Source: AP-15 sp963703855 (GTDB taxonomy: Bacteria; Pseudomonadota; Alphaproteobacteria; ATCC43930; CGMCC-115725). From it: a stretch of 64,000 bases of DNA. This document shows, piece after piece, positions 55,781 through 64,000 of this stretch (positions within the stretch are counted from its first letter, which is position 1; the number at the start of each line of letters is the position of its first letter). The position numbers were made by a program, and so were the translations under genes. The notes below the pieces were generated by a model, which saw nothing but the letters and a program-made list of their open reading frames with translations, was not told the DNA's origin and searched no databases. The DNA is taken from positions 1 to 64,000 of the forward strand of contig CAVPFW010000025.1 of the NCBI GenBank assembly GCA_963703855.1, in the 5' to 3' direction.

Positions 55781-56761
55781 TCAAGGCGCCCATGCGTCTC
55801 TGGCCCATATACCGCCTCTGATCCCTTGCCACCGGCGCACGTAGTGGCGCGAGTAACTCTCGGTGACGAGGTCGGTCTTGACCACGATGCACACGTCAGT
55901 GGTGTTGAACTCCCGGTCGATCACCGCTCCGTCGCCGACAAACCCGCCGAGCCGCAGGTATCCCTTGATCAGCGGCGGCAAGCCGCGGCGCGCACCTGCC
56001 GGATCGACGACATCGGCCGGCAGCCGACGCATGTCGATGTAACGGTGTGCGAGAGCCTGCGCGCGCAACGCCGGGGGTGCAAGGTGATGGTGATGCAGAT
56101 ACGAGAGCGGGCTCGCCAGCGCCTCCGGATCGGTGCCGGGCAGGCTCGCGCAGCCGAACATCAGGGCGATGTCGTAGTGAAAGACATAGGCCGCTATTCC
56201 GCTCCACAACAGCTGCATTACCGCCCGCTGACGGTAGGCGATGTCGACGCAGGAGCGGCCGAGCTCGAGGATCTCCCCCGGATAGCCGACGAACGGGGCG
56301 ATGTCGTACTCGGCCGCTGAATAGAACCCGCCGAGCCGTGCCGCGGCTTCCCGCCGGATCAGGCGATAGGTGCCGACGATCCCCCGCCCGCAACCGCGGC
56401 TGCGGTCGAGCACGAGGAGGTGATCGCAGCCCGCGTCGAACCGATCGAAATCCCGCTGCCGGCGAGCGGTCTCGACTTCCGGGCGCGCCCCGAGGCTTTC
56501 GTAAAAAATACGATAGCGCAGGGCTTGCGCCGCATCGATGTCGGCCGCGCTCTCGGCGAGCCGCACTTGCAGCGGGCCGGAGCAGATGTCGACGATGCGG
56601 CCCGCACTGCGCCCGGCGACCAGCTCGATCGGCCCATTGCGGTGCTCGAACGCGGCGCCGCCGATCACGCCGTCCGACCGGTTCGGGAGATGAGCTCGGG
56701 CCGCGCGCCCCGCGATCGCGAGGGCTGCGCCGCCGCGAACCCGGCGGATTGCGGCAAGCAC
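55781..56761 (-). CDS. OlsB-like GNAT acyltransferase (ornithine N-acyltransferase family)
   Basis: A GTG at 56761, two bases after the fur stop, avoids a 44-base overlap that an ATG at 56806 would need. The product has 326 residues. The GNAT-type N-acyltransferase shows QVRLAESAADIDAAQALRYR, IFYESLGARP, DRFDAGCDHLLVLDRS, GTYRLIRREAAARLGGFYSA, ILELGRSCVDIAYR, LPPLIKGYLRLGGFVGDGAV and INREFNTTDVCIVV-like DREFNTTDVCIVV. This is the hemolysin/OlsB pattern, so it probably acylates the amine of ornithine to give lyso-ornithine lipid, next to a PlsC-type enzyme that could finish the lipid. Confidence 0.8.
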   Translation of the reverse strand: MLAAIRRVRGGAALAIAGRAARAHLPNRSDGVIGGAAFEHRNGPIELVAGRSAGRIVDICSGPLQVRLAESAADIDAAQALRYRIFYESLGARPEVETARRQRDFDRFDAGCDHLLVLDRSRGCGRGIVGTYRLIRREAAARLGGFYSAAEYDIAPFVGYPGEILELGRSCVDIAYRQRAVMQLLWSGIAAYVFHYDIALMFGCASLPGTDPEALASPLSYLHHHHLAPPALRAQALAHRYIDMRRLPADVVDPAGARRGLPPLIKGYLRLGGFVGDGAVIDREFNTTDVCIVVKTDLVTESYSRHYVRRWQGIRGGIWARDAWAP

Positions 56762-56762
56762 G

Positions 56763-57194
56763 TCATTCGCGCTCGGGCCCGGACTTGGCGCCGCGCGGTA
56801 CGGCATAGAGCTCGAGCCGATGACCGACGAGATCGTAGCCGAGCTGATCGGCGACGGCGACCTGGAGCTTTTCGATCTCCTCGTTGCGGAACTCGATCAC
56901 CCGGCCCGATTGCAGGTCGATCAGATGATCGTGGTGCGCGCTCGGCATTTCCTCGTAGCGCGAGCGGCCGTCGCCAAAATCGTGCCGCGCCAGGATGTTC
57001 GCCTCCTCGAACAACCGCACGGTGCGGTAGACGGTGGCGATGCTGATGTGCGGGTCGATCGCGGTGGCGCGGCGATAGACCTGCTCGACATCGGGATGAT
57101 CGTCGGCTTCCGACAGAACCCGCGCGATGACCCGACGCTGCTCGGTCATCCTGAGGCCCTTGTCGAGGCAGAGCTGTTCCAGCCGCGAGGTCAT
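56763..57194 (-). CDS. fur: Fur-family metal-responsive repressor
   Basis: The product has 143 residues from MTSRLEQLCLDKGLRMTEQR (57194); an ATG at 57227 adds eleven unrelated residues. The winged helix HPDVEQVYRRATAIDPHISI with ATVYRTVRLFEEANI, and the metal-site HDFGDGRSRYEEMPSAHHDH and LIDLQSGRVIEF, are all present. C-terminal CxxC cysteines of gamma-proteobacterial Fur are absent, as usual for alphaproteobacterial Fur/Mur, which respond to manganese or iron. The gene starts the acyltransferase-miaB run and probably regulates elsewhere. Confidence 0.9.
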   Translation of the reverse strand: MTSRLEQLCLDKGLRMTEQRRVIARVLSEADDHPDVEQVYRRATAIDPHISIATVYRTVRLFEEANILARHDFGDGRSRYEEMPSAHHDHLIDLQSGRVIEFRNEEIEKLQVAVADQLGYDLVGHRLELYAVPRGAKSGPERE

Positions 57195-57312
57195 CGCGCC
57201 TCCGTCACGGGCGTCCCTGCACATCATAGCGCAAGGCGTCGGCGAAGCCTATGTCCGGCGACCTCGGTCTCGATACAAATCCTGCGCAGCGTGCGGCGGC
57301 AGGCCGCGACGC

Positions 57313-57729
57313 TCACGCCCGCGGCCGCCGGGCCCGGGTGCCCAGCCCGATTTCCTTGGCGAGGCGGCTGCGCTGGCGCGCATAGTTCGGCGCCACCATC
57401 GGATAGTCGGTGCCTAGTCCCCAACGCTCGCGATAAGCGTCGGGCGTCATGTTGTACGCGGTCTTCAAATGCCGCTTCAGCATCTTCAGCTTCTTGCCGT
57501 CCTCGAGACAGACGATGTAATCGGCATGGACCGATTTTTTGATCGGGACCGCCGGCTGCGGCCGCTCCGCGGGTTGGGTCGGGACGCTGCCGATATTGGC
57601 GAGTGAATTGTACACTTGGTTGATCAGCTGCGGCAAATCACCAACGGACACTGTATTGTTGGAGACGTGTGCGGCGACGATTTCCGTCGTCAGTGCCAGC
57701 AAATCGCTGCTTTGGTCAGAGTTGTTCAT
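57313..57729 (-). CDS. MucR/Ros-family transcriptional regulator
   Basis: The product has 138 residues from MNNSDQSSDLLALTTEIVAA. The variant zinc-finger region is YIVCLEDGKKLKMLKRHLKT (Cys and Asp ligands with two histidines nearby) followed by AYNMTPDAYRERWGLGTDYP and MVAPNYARQRSRLAKEIGLG, the closing of MucR. These proteins repress exopolysaccharide, motility or cell-cycle genes and bind AT-rich sites. An intergenic region of some 160 bases separates it from rimI. The start choice rejects a longer frame reading antisense of rimI. Confidence 0.92.
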   Translation of the reverse strand: MNNSDQSSDLLALTTEIVAAHVSNNTVSVGDLPQLINQVYNSLANIGSVPTQPAERPQPAVPIKKSVHADYIVCLEDGKKLKMLKRHLKTAYNMTPDAYRERWGLGTDYPMVAPNYARQRSRLAKEIGLGTRARRPRA

Positions 57730-57890
57730 GTCAATTGTCCTACCGTACGGCTGCTCTCCAAATATAAGTAACGATCGGGACCGGGGCAATCCGCCCGCTC
57801 GCCCATTTCTTGCAATTGCGGCAGCGGCGCGCATGACAATTGGTTGCAGCCGGCAACAAGGCGACAGCACAGGCAGAGGCGACGGCAAAC

Positions 57891-58373
57891 TCAAGTCGAA
57901 ACCGAGACGCCGGCGATCGCGCGGCGGAGCACCAAGGCGTCGACCACGCCCGCGGGCAGGCGGTAATAATCGGGTCGGCGGCCGATCTGGACAAAGCCGC
58001 CCGCCGCGTAGAGCGCGCGCGCCGCGGCATTGTCGGCGGCGACTTCGAGAACGACGCTTTGCCCGCCGCGCCGCCGTGCCTCCCCGCAGATCGACGCGAG
58101 GAGCGCCGATCCGATCCCCGCCCGCCGGCGCCCGGGTTCGACGCCGAGTGCCAGGATCTCGCACTCGCCGCCCAGGTCCAGAGCCAGCGCCAGCCCGGCC
58201 GCCGCGTCATCCTCCCAGGCGATTCGTCCGAAAAAACCGGCCATGGCTATAATCTGCGCCACCGCGCGCTGATCCCACGGCTCCTCCGGAAAGCAAGCGC
58301 GGTGCAGCATCGACAGCGGGACCGCGAGGGCGCCGGCCGTTTCCCCCGACACCGGATCGAGGCGGCGGGTCAC
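57891..58373 (-). CDS. rimI: Ribosomal protein S18-alanine N-acetyltransferase RimI
   Basis: GNAT acetyltransferase of about 160 residues. The acetyl-CoA-binding motif is LGVEPGRRRAGIGSALLASI; a downstream VVLEVAADNAAARALYAAGG and FVQIGRRPDYYR are standard for RimI. Adjacent to tsaB with a 4-base overlap (58370-58373), the usual tsaB-rimI pairing. Confidence 0.92.
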   Translation of the reverse strand: MTRRLDPVSGETAGALAVPLSMLHRACFPEEPWDQRAVAQIIAMAGFFGRIAWEDDAAAGLALALDLGGECEILALGVEPGRRRAGIGSALLASICGEARRRGGQSVVLEVAADNAAARALYAAGGFVQIGRRPDYYRLPAGVVDALVLRRAIAGVSVST

Positions 58374-59083
58374 GACCCGTCACGCGCACGCGCGCCGCCG
58401 GGGATGGTGACGTCGGGCGGGCGCAGATAGAACGGCCGCATCGGGCCGCCCCGCTCGCCCTGCCGCCAGCGCCGCAATGCCGCGCGCAAAGCCCCGACCG
58501 CGGCCGGCGTCCCGTCCTCGACGAGGATCGCGCCCCGAAGCCCGGCGAGTGCCGCGGCGGCCCGCGCCGCGGCATCGCCGACGACGGCGAGCGGCCGCCC
58601 GGCGGTGGAGAGGGTTGCGATCTCGGCCAGCGCCTCGGGCATTACCGCTGCCGGCACGCCGAGCGGACGGCGGGCCGGATCAAAGAATTGCACATACAAA
58701 TCGGCCCGGCGGCTTTCGAGAGCCACCAGAAGAAAGCGCGCGACGGGGTCAGGTTCGCAGACGGCGACCGCGGCCTCGAAGCCGGTCACGCCAAGCAGCG
58801 GCGCGTCGAGGCCGAGCGCGATCCCGTGCGCGGCGGCGATCCCGACCCGGATGCCGGTAAAGCTGCCAGGTCCCACCGTCGCGACGATCATATCGAGAGC
58901 CGAGGCGTGCAGCCCGGACTCGCGCAGGGCGGCGTCGACCATCGGCAGCAGCGTCTCGGTCTGGCCGCGCGCCATCGCCAGATGCTTGAGACACAGGATG
59001 TCGTCGCCGGCGGCAACTGCTACCGAGCACGAAGAACCCGCCGCATCGAACGCCAGTATCCGCGGAGCGGCGTCCGGACGCAT
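58370..59083 (-). CDS. tsaB: tRNA threonylcarbamoyladenosine biosynthesis protein TsaB
   Basis: Partner of TsaD in t6A37 formation. The start at 59083 (MRPDAAPRILAFDAAGSS) is preferred over the upstream frame to 59194. The product has 237 residues of ASKHA fold: ILAFDAAGSSCSVAVAAGDD, MARGQTETLLPMVDAALRES, DMIVATVGPGSFTGIRVGIA and a shortened C-terminus. The phosphate-binding residues of TsaD are lacking, as in all TsaB proteins. Overlaps rimI by 4 bases; the nfuA gene ends 11 bases upstream. Confidence 0.93.
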   Translation of the reverse strand: MRPDAAPRILAFDAAGSSCSVAVAAGDDILCLKHLAMARGQTETLLPMVDAALRESGLHASALDMIVATVGPGSFTGIRVGIAAAHGIALGLDAPLLGVTGFEAAVAVCEPDPVARFLLVALESRRADLYVQFFDPARRPLGVPAAVMPEALAEIATLSTAGRPLAVVGDAAARAAAALAGLRGAILVEDGTPAAVGALRAALRRWRQGERGGPMRPFYLRPPDVTIPGGARARDGS

Positions 59084-59094
59084 CGCTCTCCGAT

Positions 59095-59661
59095 TCAGAT
59101 GGCGCGCACCTCGGTTACTTCGGGGATGTAGTGGCGCAGCATGTTCTCTATGCCGGCCTTCAAGGTGGCGGTCGAGCTCGGGCAGCCCGAGCACGAACCC
59201 TGCATGTGCAGGTACACGACACCGTCCTCGAAGTCGTGAAAGACGATGTCGCCACCGTCCTGCGCCACCGCCGGGCGCACCCGAGTTTCGAGCAATTCCT
59301 TGATCTGCGAAACGATTTCGTCATCCTCCTCGTCGCCGGCTTCGGCTGACACAGCTTCGAGGCCGGCGGCAAATACTGGGCGGCCGGCGGTGAAATGCTC
59401 CATGATGACGGCGAGGATCGCCGGCTTCAGCTGATACCAGTCGCCCTCATCCTGTTTTGTCACGGTGATGAAATCGGCGCCGAAAAACACGCCGCCGACC
59501 TGCGGCAGCGAGAACAGGCGCTCGGCCAGCGGTGACGCGCGCGCGCCCTCGGGCGAGGTGAAGTTGGCGGTCCCGGTGGTCATGACCGCACGCCCCGGGA
59601 GAAACTTCAGAGTCGCCGGGTTGGGCGTCTGCTCGGTCTGGATGAACATCGGCGGCTCCAT
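59095..59661 (-). CDS. nfuA: NfuA-like iron-sulfur scaffold protein
   Basis: The product has 188 residues. The N-terminal Nfu_N domain reads MFIQTEQTPNPATLKFLPGR and GVFFGADFITVTKQDEGDW; the C-terminal NifU-like domain has RPAVAQDGGDIVFHDFEDGV, YLHMQGSCSGCPSSTATLKA (the CxxC cluster ligand) and GIENMLRHYIPEV. It carries 4Fe-4S clusters to target enzymes. This N-terminal domain is the alphaproteobacterial/mitochondrial (NFU1) type. Confidence 0.93.
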   Translation of the reverse strand: MEPPMFIQTEQTPNPATLKFLPGRAVMTTGTANFTSPEGARASPLAERLFSLPQVGGVFFGADFITVTKQDEGDWYQLKPAILAVIMEHFTAGRPVFAAGLEAVSAEAGDEEDDEIVSQIKELLETRVRPAVAQDGGDIVFHDFEDGVVYLHMQGSCSGCPSSTATLKAGIENMLRHYIPEVTEVRAI

Positions 59662-59770
59662 GAAGCAAGGTCAAAAGCTCAGTTTCTAAGCATGGGGGGC
59701 GCGGGGACGCAAATCAACCCCAGGCCCGCGATGGTGCAGCTGACGGTGGATGCCTGGCAACTCCACAGGC

Positions 59771-60770
59771 TCAGGGGCGCAGCAGCCCGCTGATCTCCTG
59801 CACCTCGCGCAATACCGGGTCGGCGATCGCACGGGCGCGCTCGGCGCCGCGGCGCAGGACCGCGTCGATGTAGGCCGGGTCGGCCGTCAGCCGACGCATC
59901 TCGCCGCCGATCCGGCCCAGCTCCTCGACCGCGAGCTCGGACAGCGTCTCCTTGAACCGGGAAAAGCTGCCGCCGGCGAAACGGGCGAGCGCTGCCTCAC
60001 GCGAGAGCCCGGCCAATGCCGCGTAGATGCCGACCAGATTGTCCGCCTCGGGCCGGCGCTCGAGCTCGGCGATCGTCGCCGGCAGCGGCTCGGGATCGGT
60101 CTTGGCCCGGCGGATCTTCAAGGTGATCGAACTCGGCATCGTCGGTCATATTGATGCGCGAGTAATCCGAGATGTCCGATTTCGACATCTTCCTGGTGCC
60201 GTCGCGCAGGCTCATCACCCGGGTCGCGGCACCGAAGATCTGCGGCTCGGGCAGCGGGAAAAATTCGCGCTCGTAGCGGCGGTTGAAGGCGCCGGCCACG
60301 TCACGCGCGAGCTCCAGGTGCTGCTTCTGGTCCTCGCCGACGGGCACGTGGGTCGCCTTGTAGGCAAGGATGTCGGCGGCCATCAGCACCGGGTAGGCGT
60401 AGAGGCCGAGCCCGGCCATGTCGCGCTGCTTGCCGGCCTTCTCCTTGAACTGGGTCATGCGGTTGAGCCAGCCGAGCGGGGTCAGGCAGCCAAGCAGCCA
60501 GCCGAGCTCGGCATGGGCTGAAACCATGCTCTGGTTGAAGATGATGCAGCTTTCGGGGTCGATGCCGGCGGCGATGTAGGCCGCGGTCACCTCGCGGGTC
60601 GAGGTGCGCAGCTCGGCCGGGTCCTGCGGCTGGGTCAGCGCATGCAGGTCGACGATGCAGAAGATGCACTCGTAGTCGTGCTGCAAGGCGACCCAGTTGC
60701 GGATCGCGCCGAGGTAGTTGCCCAGATGCAGGTTGCCGGTAGGCTGAATGCCGGAAAAAATGCGGTTCAT
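59771..60770 (-). CDS. trpS: Tryptophanyl-tRNA synthetase, one frameshift
   Basis: Charges tRNA-Trp. The start at 60770 gives MNRIFSGIQPTGNLHLGNYL (the HIGH-like motif is HLGN). The class I core continues with CIIFNQSMVSAHAELGWLLG, VLMAADILAYKATHVPVGED and the KMSKS loop DGTRKMSKSDISDYSRINM. A one-base slip near 60140 (DDAEF) is needed to continue SITLKIRRAKTDPEPLPATI to the end ISGLLRP. The length is 1000 bases, one over a multiple of three. Essential, so the slip is almost certainly a sequence error. Confidence 0.92.
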
Positions 60771-60801
60771 GGCGCCTGTTATCGCCGTGGCCGGGTGCTG
60801 G

Positions 60802-62352
60802 TCAAGCCGCTTGCCGGCGCAGTCGCTCCCAGAGATCGCGCCAATCGGCAATCCCCGATGCCAGCGCCAACAGGGCGAAGGCGGCGAGCCCGCCGCCGAC
60901 GAGGCCGGCCAGGGCCGCGATCCGCACCAGCGCCGGGCCGGTAAAAGCCGGGCCCAAGGCCATCCGCAGCAGCGCCACAACCGCACCCATGCCGAGCGCC
61001 GCCGCCGCGATCCGCGGCAGATTGCGCCGCGCCCGGCGGTCGAGCCGGAAATGCCCCCGCCGGACCAGCAGGGCGAGCAGGGTGGCGGCGTTGATCCAGC
61101 CCGCGCAGGTCGTCGCCAGCGCTATCCCGACATGCGCCAGAAACTGCATCAGAGCGAGGGTCAGGCCGAGATTGAGCGCCATCGCCGCGACCGCGACCTT
61201 GACCGGGGTAGCGGTGTCGTGGCGGGCAAAAAAGGCGGGCGCCAGCACCTTGACCAGGACAAACGCCGGAAGCCCGGCGGCATAGGCCGCGAGCGCCGCC
61301 GCGGTCGCCGCGGCATCGGCCGGGCTGAAGGCGCCGCGCTGGAACAGGACTGCGAAGATCGGGCCCGCCAGCACGGCCAACGCCACCGCCGCCGGCACGG
61401 TCAGCAGCAGGGCCAGCTCGAGCCCGCGGTTTTGCGTCGCGACGGCGCCGTCAAGGTCGCCCAGACGCAGCTGGCGCGACAAGGGCGGCAAGATCGCGGT
61501 GCCGACGGCGATGCCGACGACGCCGAGCGGCAGCTGGTTCAGGCGGTCGGCGTAGTAGAGGTAGGAAACCGAGCCGCTCGGCAGGAACGACGCGAGTGCT
61601 GTCGAGATCAAGAGGTTGACCTGGGTGACCCCGGCCCCGAACGCGCCCGGTCCCATGATCGACAGGGTGCGGCGCACGCCCGATGTCAAGCGCGGCCAGG
61701 GCAGCCGCAACGCCAGCCCGGCGCGGGCGCACGAGAACATCAGCCACAGGAACTGGGCGAGGCCTGCGGCGGTGATCGCCCAGGCGAGGAGGCGGCCGTC
61801 ATGCCGGCCGAACCGGTCCATCGTCAACAGCGCGGCGATCAGGAACAAATTCAACAGGATCGGGGTCGCGGCGGCGGCGGCGAAGCGGTCGACCGAGTTC
61901 AAGACTTCGCCCTGGAGCGCCACCAGCGCGATGAACAGGAGATAGGGAAAGGTGATCCGGGCGAGGGCGACGGCGAGGGCGAACTTGGCCGGCTCGTCAG
62001 CGAACCCGGGCGCGATCAGCCGCATCACCGCGGGCATGAAGATCTCGCCCAGCAGGACGAAGGCCAACAGCGCCGCCAGCAGCACCGCGAGCGCGTCCTC
62101 TGCGAAGGCACGAGCCGCCCCCTTGCCGTGCTCGGCCACGGTGCCGGCGAAGAGCGGGACGAAGGCGGCGCTGAAGGCGCCCTCGGCGAACAGGCTGCGG
62201 AACAGATTCGGCAGGCGTTGCGCCACGAAGAACGCGTCCGCTACCGGCCCCGCGCCCAGCAGCGCCGCGGTCAGGATATCGCGGACAAAGCCCATGACCC
62301 GGCTGAGCAAGGTGTAGGAGCCGACTGTGGCGACCGAACGCAGCAAGGTCAT
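60802..62352 (-). CDS. murJ: Lipid II flippase MurJ
   Basis: Moves lipid II across the inner membrane for peptidoglycan synthesis. The product has 516 residues and about fourteen membrane helices. MOP-family marks are TLLSRVMGFVRDILTAALLG, DAFFVAQRLPNLFRSLFAEG, AFSAAFVPLF, INLLISTALASFLPSGSV-like NLLISTALASFLPSGSVSY, ADRLNQLPLGVVGIAVGTAI and ILPPLSRQL. It lies 31 bases upstream of trpS, as in many Rhodospirillales. Confidence 0.95.
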   Translation of the reverse strand: MTLLRSVATVGSYTLLSRVMGFVRDILTAALLGAGPVADAFFVAQRLPNLFRSLFAEGAFSAAFVPLFAGTVAEHGKGAARAFAEDALAVLLAALLAFVLLGEIFMPAVMRLIAPGFADEPAKFALAVALARITFPYLLFIALVALQGEVLNSVDRFAAAAATPILLNLFLIAALLTMDRFGRHDGRLLAWAITAAGLAQFLWLMFSCARAGLALRLPWPRLTSGVRRTLSIMGPGAFGAGVTQVNLLISTALASFLPSGSVSYLYYADRLNQLPLGVVGIAVGTAILPPLSRQLRLGDLDGAVATQNRGLELALLLTVPAAVALAVLAGPIFAVLFQRGAFSPADAAATAAALAAYAAGLPAFVLVKVLAPAFFARHDTATPVKVAVAAMALNLGLTLALMQFLAHVGIALATTCAGWINAATLLALLVRRGHFRLDRRARRNLPRIAAAALGMGAVVALLRMALGPAFTGPALVRIAALAGLVGGGLAAFALLALASGIADWRDLWERLRRQAA

Positions 62353-62589
62353 GCTTGCGGGTTTAGTCGAAAACGAGGCCCGAGAAAACGGCCGACCCTC
62401 GGCGCTGCCTCTTCCAAGCTGGTCGGGGAGCTACCGGCAGCCTCGGATATTGCCGAGCGCCGCGCGAAAGCGCGGACCGGCTCGACCGATCCTCGGCTGC
62501 TCGGGCGATAGAGCTGTCTGCAGCGAACCAAATCTCGCCCCAAAATTGACTTTGTCTGCATTCATTTACTGTTTACCATAATCCAATCG

Positions 62590-63051
62590 TTGCTGTCAGG
62601 TGTGAGGAAGCTTGTGGCTGGCTCTGATGCTGGCTGGCATGAATCCCTGGAAAGCGAGGAGGCTCCGCCCGGTACTTCGGATCGAGGCTTCGGACTCCTC
62701 TTCTTCGGGGGATGTGCTGCGCTTGCGGTACTCGCGGCATGGGAAGGGAGGCGGAGCGCCTTCTGGTGGTCGATCCTCGCCGCGGCCTTTCTCGCGATCG
62801 CGATTTTCGCGGCCCCGTTGCTCGGCCCGCTCAACCGAGGCTGGCGCCGCTTGGCAATGCTGCTGTCCAAAATCATGACCCCGCTGATCATGGGCTTTGT
62901 ATTTTTTGTCGTGGTGACCCCAATCGGGGTGATGATGCGGTTGGCCGGCAACGATCCGTTGCGGCTGCGTCTCCAGCCCGACCGGCCGAGCTATTGGCTC
63001 GATCGCGCCGCGCCGACCGAGCGGCCGACGTCGATGACCCGGCAGTTCTGA
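62590..63051 (+). CDS. SxtJ-family membrane protein
   Basis: The frame is open from a TTG at 62590; a GTG at 62614 has a better ribosome site (GAGGAAG) and may be the true start. The core reads GFGLLFFGGCAALAVLAAWE, AFWWSILAAAFLAIAIFAAP and LLSKIMTPLIMGFVFFVVVT with PIGVMMRLAGNDPLRLRL, the SxtJ pattern of four membrane helices and a conserved MRxxGxDPLRL tail. The family occurs in carbamoyltransferase and surface-glycan clusters beside DUF5989, as here. The role is unknown. Confidence 0.82.
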   Translation: MLSGVRKLVAGSDAGWHESLESEEAPPGTSDRGFGLLFFGGCAALAVLAAWEGRRSAFWWSILAAAFLAIAIFAAPLLGPLNRGWRRLAMLLSKIMTPLIMGFVFFVVVTPIGVMMRLAGNDPLRLRLQPDRPSYWLDRAAPTERPTSMTRQF

Positions 63052-63058
63052 GCGGCCG

Positions 63059-63211
63059 ATGCTGGATTTCGTGAAGGAGTTCTGGCTGTTCCTCCGCAGC
63101 CGCAAAAAGTTCTGGCTGATGCCGGTGATAGTCATGGTCTGCGTGCTCGGGGGATTGATCGTGCTGGTCGAGGGGTCTGCGATCGCCCCGTTTATCTACA
63201 CCTTGTTCTGA
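63059..63211 (+). CDS. DUF5989-family small membrane protein
   Basis: A 50-codon gene: MLDFVKEFWLFLRSRKKFWL at the start and one membrane helix (VIVMVCVLGGLIVLVEGSAI), ending PFIYTLF. This matches DUF5989, nearly always found directly after SxtJ. It lies 7 bases after the SxtJ stop and 7 before the methyltransferase start. Confidence 0.9.
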   Translation: MLDFVKEFWLFLRSRKKFWLMPVIVMVCVLGGLIVLVEGSAIAPFIYTLF

Positions 63212-63218
63212 CGACACC

Positions 63219-64000
63219 ATGAGCGCAGGCCTGGGCGCGCCGCAGGCCCCGCCGTCGGCGTTTCGCGATTGCGACGGGGTGTTTGAGTGCCCGGCAACCG
63301 GCGAGCGGCTGGTCGCGGCAGAGGGAGGCTGGGTCAGCGCCAGCGGGCGCCGGCGCTATCCGCTCGACCACGGGATCGCCAACCTGTTTGCGCCGGTCGA
63401 TCCGACGCTGTCGGCTCGCGATGTCACGGATATGGTGAAGGCGTTCTACGAGGAGACGCCGTTCCCGAATTATGACGACATCCAGTCGCGCGAAAGTCTC
63501 GTCATCAAGGCGCGGCAAGGCCTCTTCGCGGCCGCGCTCGACGCGCAGCTTCCCGATGCCGCGATCGTGCTCGAAGCCGGCTGCGGTACCGGCCAGCTGA
63601 CGAATTTTCTCGGCCTGTCGTGGAAGCGCCGGGTCTTCGGCGGCGATGTCTGCCTCAACTCGCTGCGGCTGGCGAACGCGTTCCGCGAGCGCTGTCGGAT
63701 CGTCAACGCCGGCTTTCTGCAGATGAACTTGTTCCGGCCGCCGTTCCGCGACGGCAGCATCGACGTGGTGATCTGCAACGGCGTGCTGCATCACACCGGC
63801 GACGCGCGCGCGGGTTTTGCAGCGTTGCTGCGCAAGGTCAAACCCGGCGGCCTGGTCCTGATCGGCCTCTACAACAGCTACGCGCGCCTGCCGACCCTGT
63901 GGCGCCGGTGGGCCTTCGAGAGGTTCGGCCCGGCACTTTATTTCCTCGACCCGCGGCTCACTTCGGCGCAAATGAACGAGGGCCGCTGGCAGGCATGGTA
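63219..64000 (+). CDS. SAM-dependent methyltransferase with Trm112-like N-terminus, partial
   Basis: Open from the ATG at 63219 to the window edge (260 codons). The N-terminus has a Trm112-like strand pattern FECPATGERLVAAEGG and RRYPLDHGIANLFAP. The class I fold follows: motif I IVLEAGCGTGQLTNFLGLSW, VFGGDVCLNSLRLANAF, DVVICNGVLHHTGDARAGFA and LRKVKPGGLVLIGLYNSYAR. Sequences of this type appear in SxtJ/DUF5989 and other surface-modification clusters. The C-terminus is cut off. Confidence 0.88.
   Translation, partial: MSAGLGAPQAPPSAFRDCDGVFECPATGERLVAAEGGWVSASGRRRYPLDHGIANLFAPVDPTLSARDVTDMVKAFYEETPFPNYDDIQSRESLVIKARQGLFAAALDAQLPDAAIVLEAGCGTGQLTNFLGLSWKRRVFGGDVCLNSLRLANAFRERCRIVNAGFLQMNLFRPPFRDGSIDVVICNGVLHHTGDARAGFAALLRKVKPGGLVLIGLYNSYARLPTLWRRWAFERFGPALYFLDPRLTSAQMNEGRWQAW

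Noticed and set aside
60748..62511. 587-codon plus-strand frame
   Set aside because: Antisense of murJ.

Overview
This is a GC-rich chromosomal window from an alphaproteobacterium; the order within the class cannot be fixed from sequence alone. The support is gene order and gene content: guaB-rsmB-guaA; the long colinear block murJ, trpS, nfuA, tsaB, rimI, mucR, fur, acyltransferases, miaB, phoH, ybeY, corC, lnt, an XRE regulator, metK, trmB; and a MucR/Ros regulator, DUF29 and DUF1289 proteins, and a CIRCE-controlled groES-groEL operon. There is no rRNA, CRISPR array or insertion sequence. One tRNA (Gln, CTG) is present.

Layout. 0-4 kb (minus strand): a membrane protein cut by the window edge, a badly frameshifted TPR protein, a DUF2846-like lipoprotein and small unknowns. 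4.2-7.5 kb: a tight five-gene minus-strand cluster made of a secreted thermonuclease-like protein, a MotA/TolQ/ExbB-type channel, a one-helix membrane protein with a periplasmic domain, a second membrane protein and a methyltransferase-fold protein. This is the best candidate here for an undescribed system. 7.6-8.3 kb: a secreted pentapeptide-repeat protein. 8.35-12.4 kb: a periplasmic alcohol-oxidation module, read from pqqA (26 codons, followed by a strong hairpin) through a small secreted protein, a c-type cytochrome and a PQQ dehydrogenase to an unknown secreted protein. 12.9-13.9 kb: the broken N-terminal third of a DUF1998-type helicase and a cluster of ACCGTCA repeats against the 3' end of guaA, which looks like an island scar. 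13.9-20.4 kb: guaA, rsmB, guaB, rlmE, ppx/gppA. 20.8-24.5 kb: tRNA-Gln, a flavin monooxygenase, serine-glyoxylate aminotransferase and two small genes. 24.8-28 kb: groESL with CIRCE and an HtrA-like protein lacking its catalytic triad. 28.2-36.5 kb: a deleted nitronate monooxygenase, two DUF29 genes around an SDR, adenylate cyclase, surE, an aspartyl protease, RidA, a PsiE-like protein and an MFS transporter. 36.5-42.4 kb: lhr, with an in-frame palindromic repeat, and a Tat-exported LLM protein. 42.6-46.7 kb: a frameshifted KimA-like permease, a DUF6496 protein, then several sugar-nucleotide genes and a topoisomerase IB that are truncated or fused. 46.8-62.4 kb: the conserved housekeeping block. 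62.6-64 kb: SxtJ, DUF5989 and a methyltransferase running off the window.

Many genes need a single-base indel to restore their reading frame, concentrated at 0-4 kb, 8.3-11.5 kb and 42.5-46.7 kb. The simplest reading is an incompletely polished assembly, with a few real pseudogenes on top (the helicase has a nonsense codon and a truncation; several genes have large internal deletions). Frameshifts are therefore reported as observations and not as proof of gene death.
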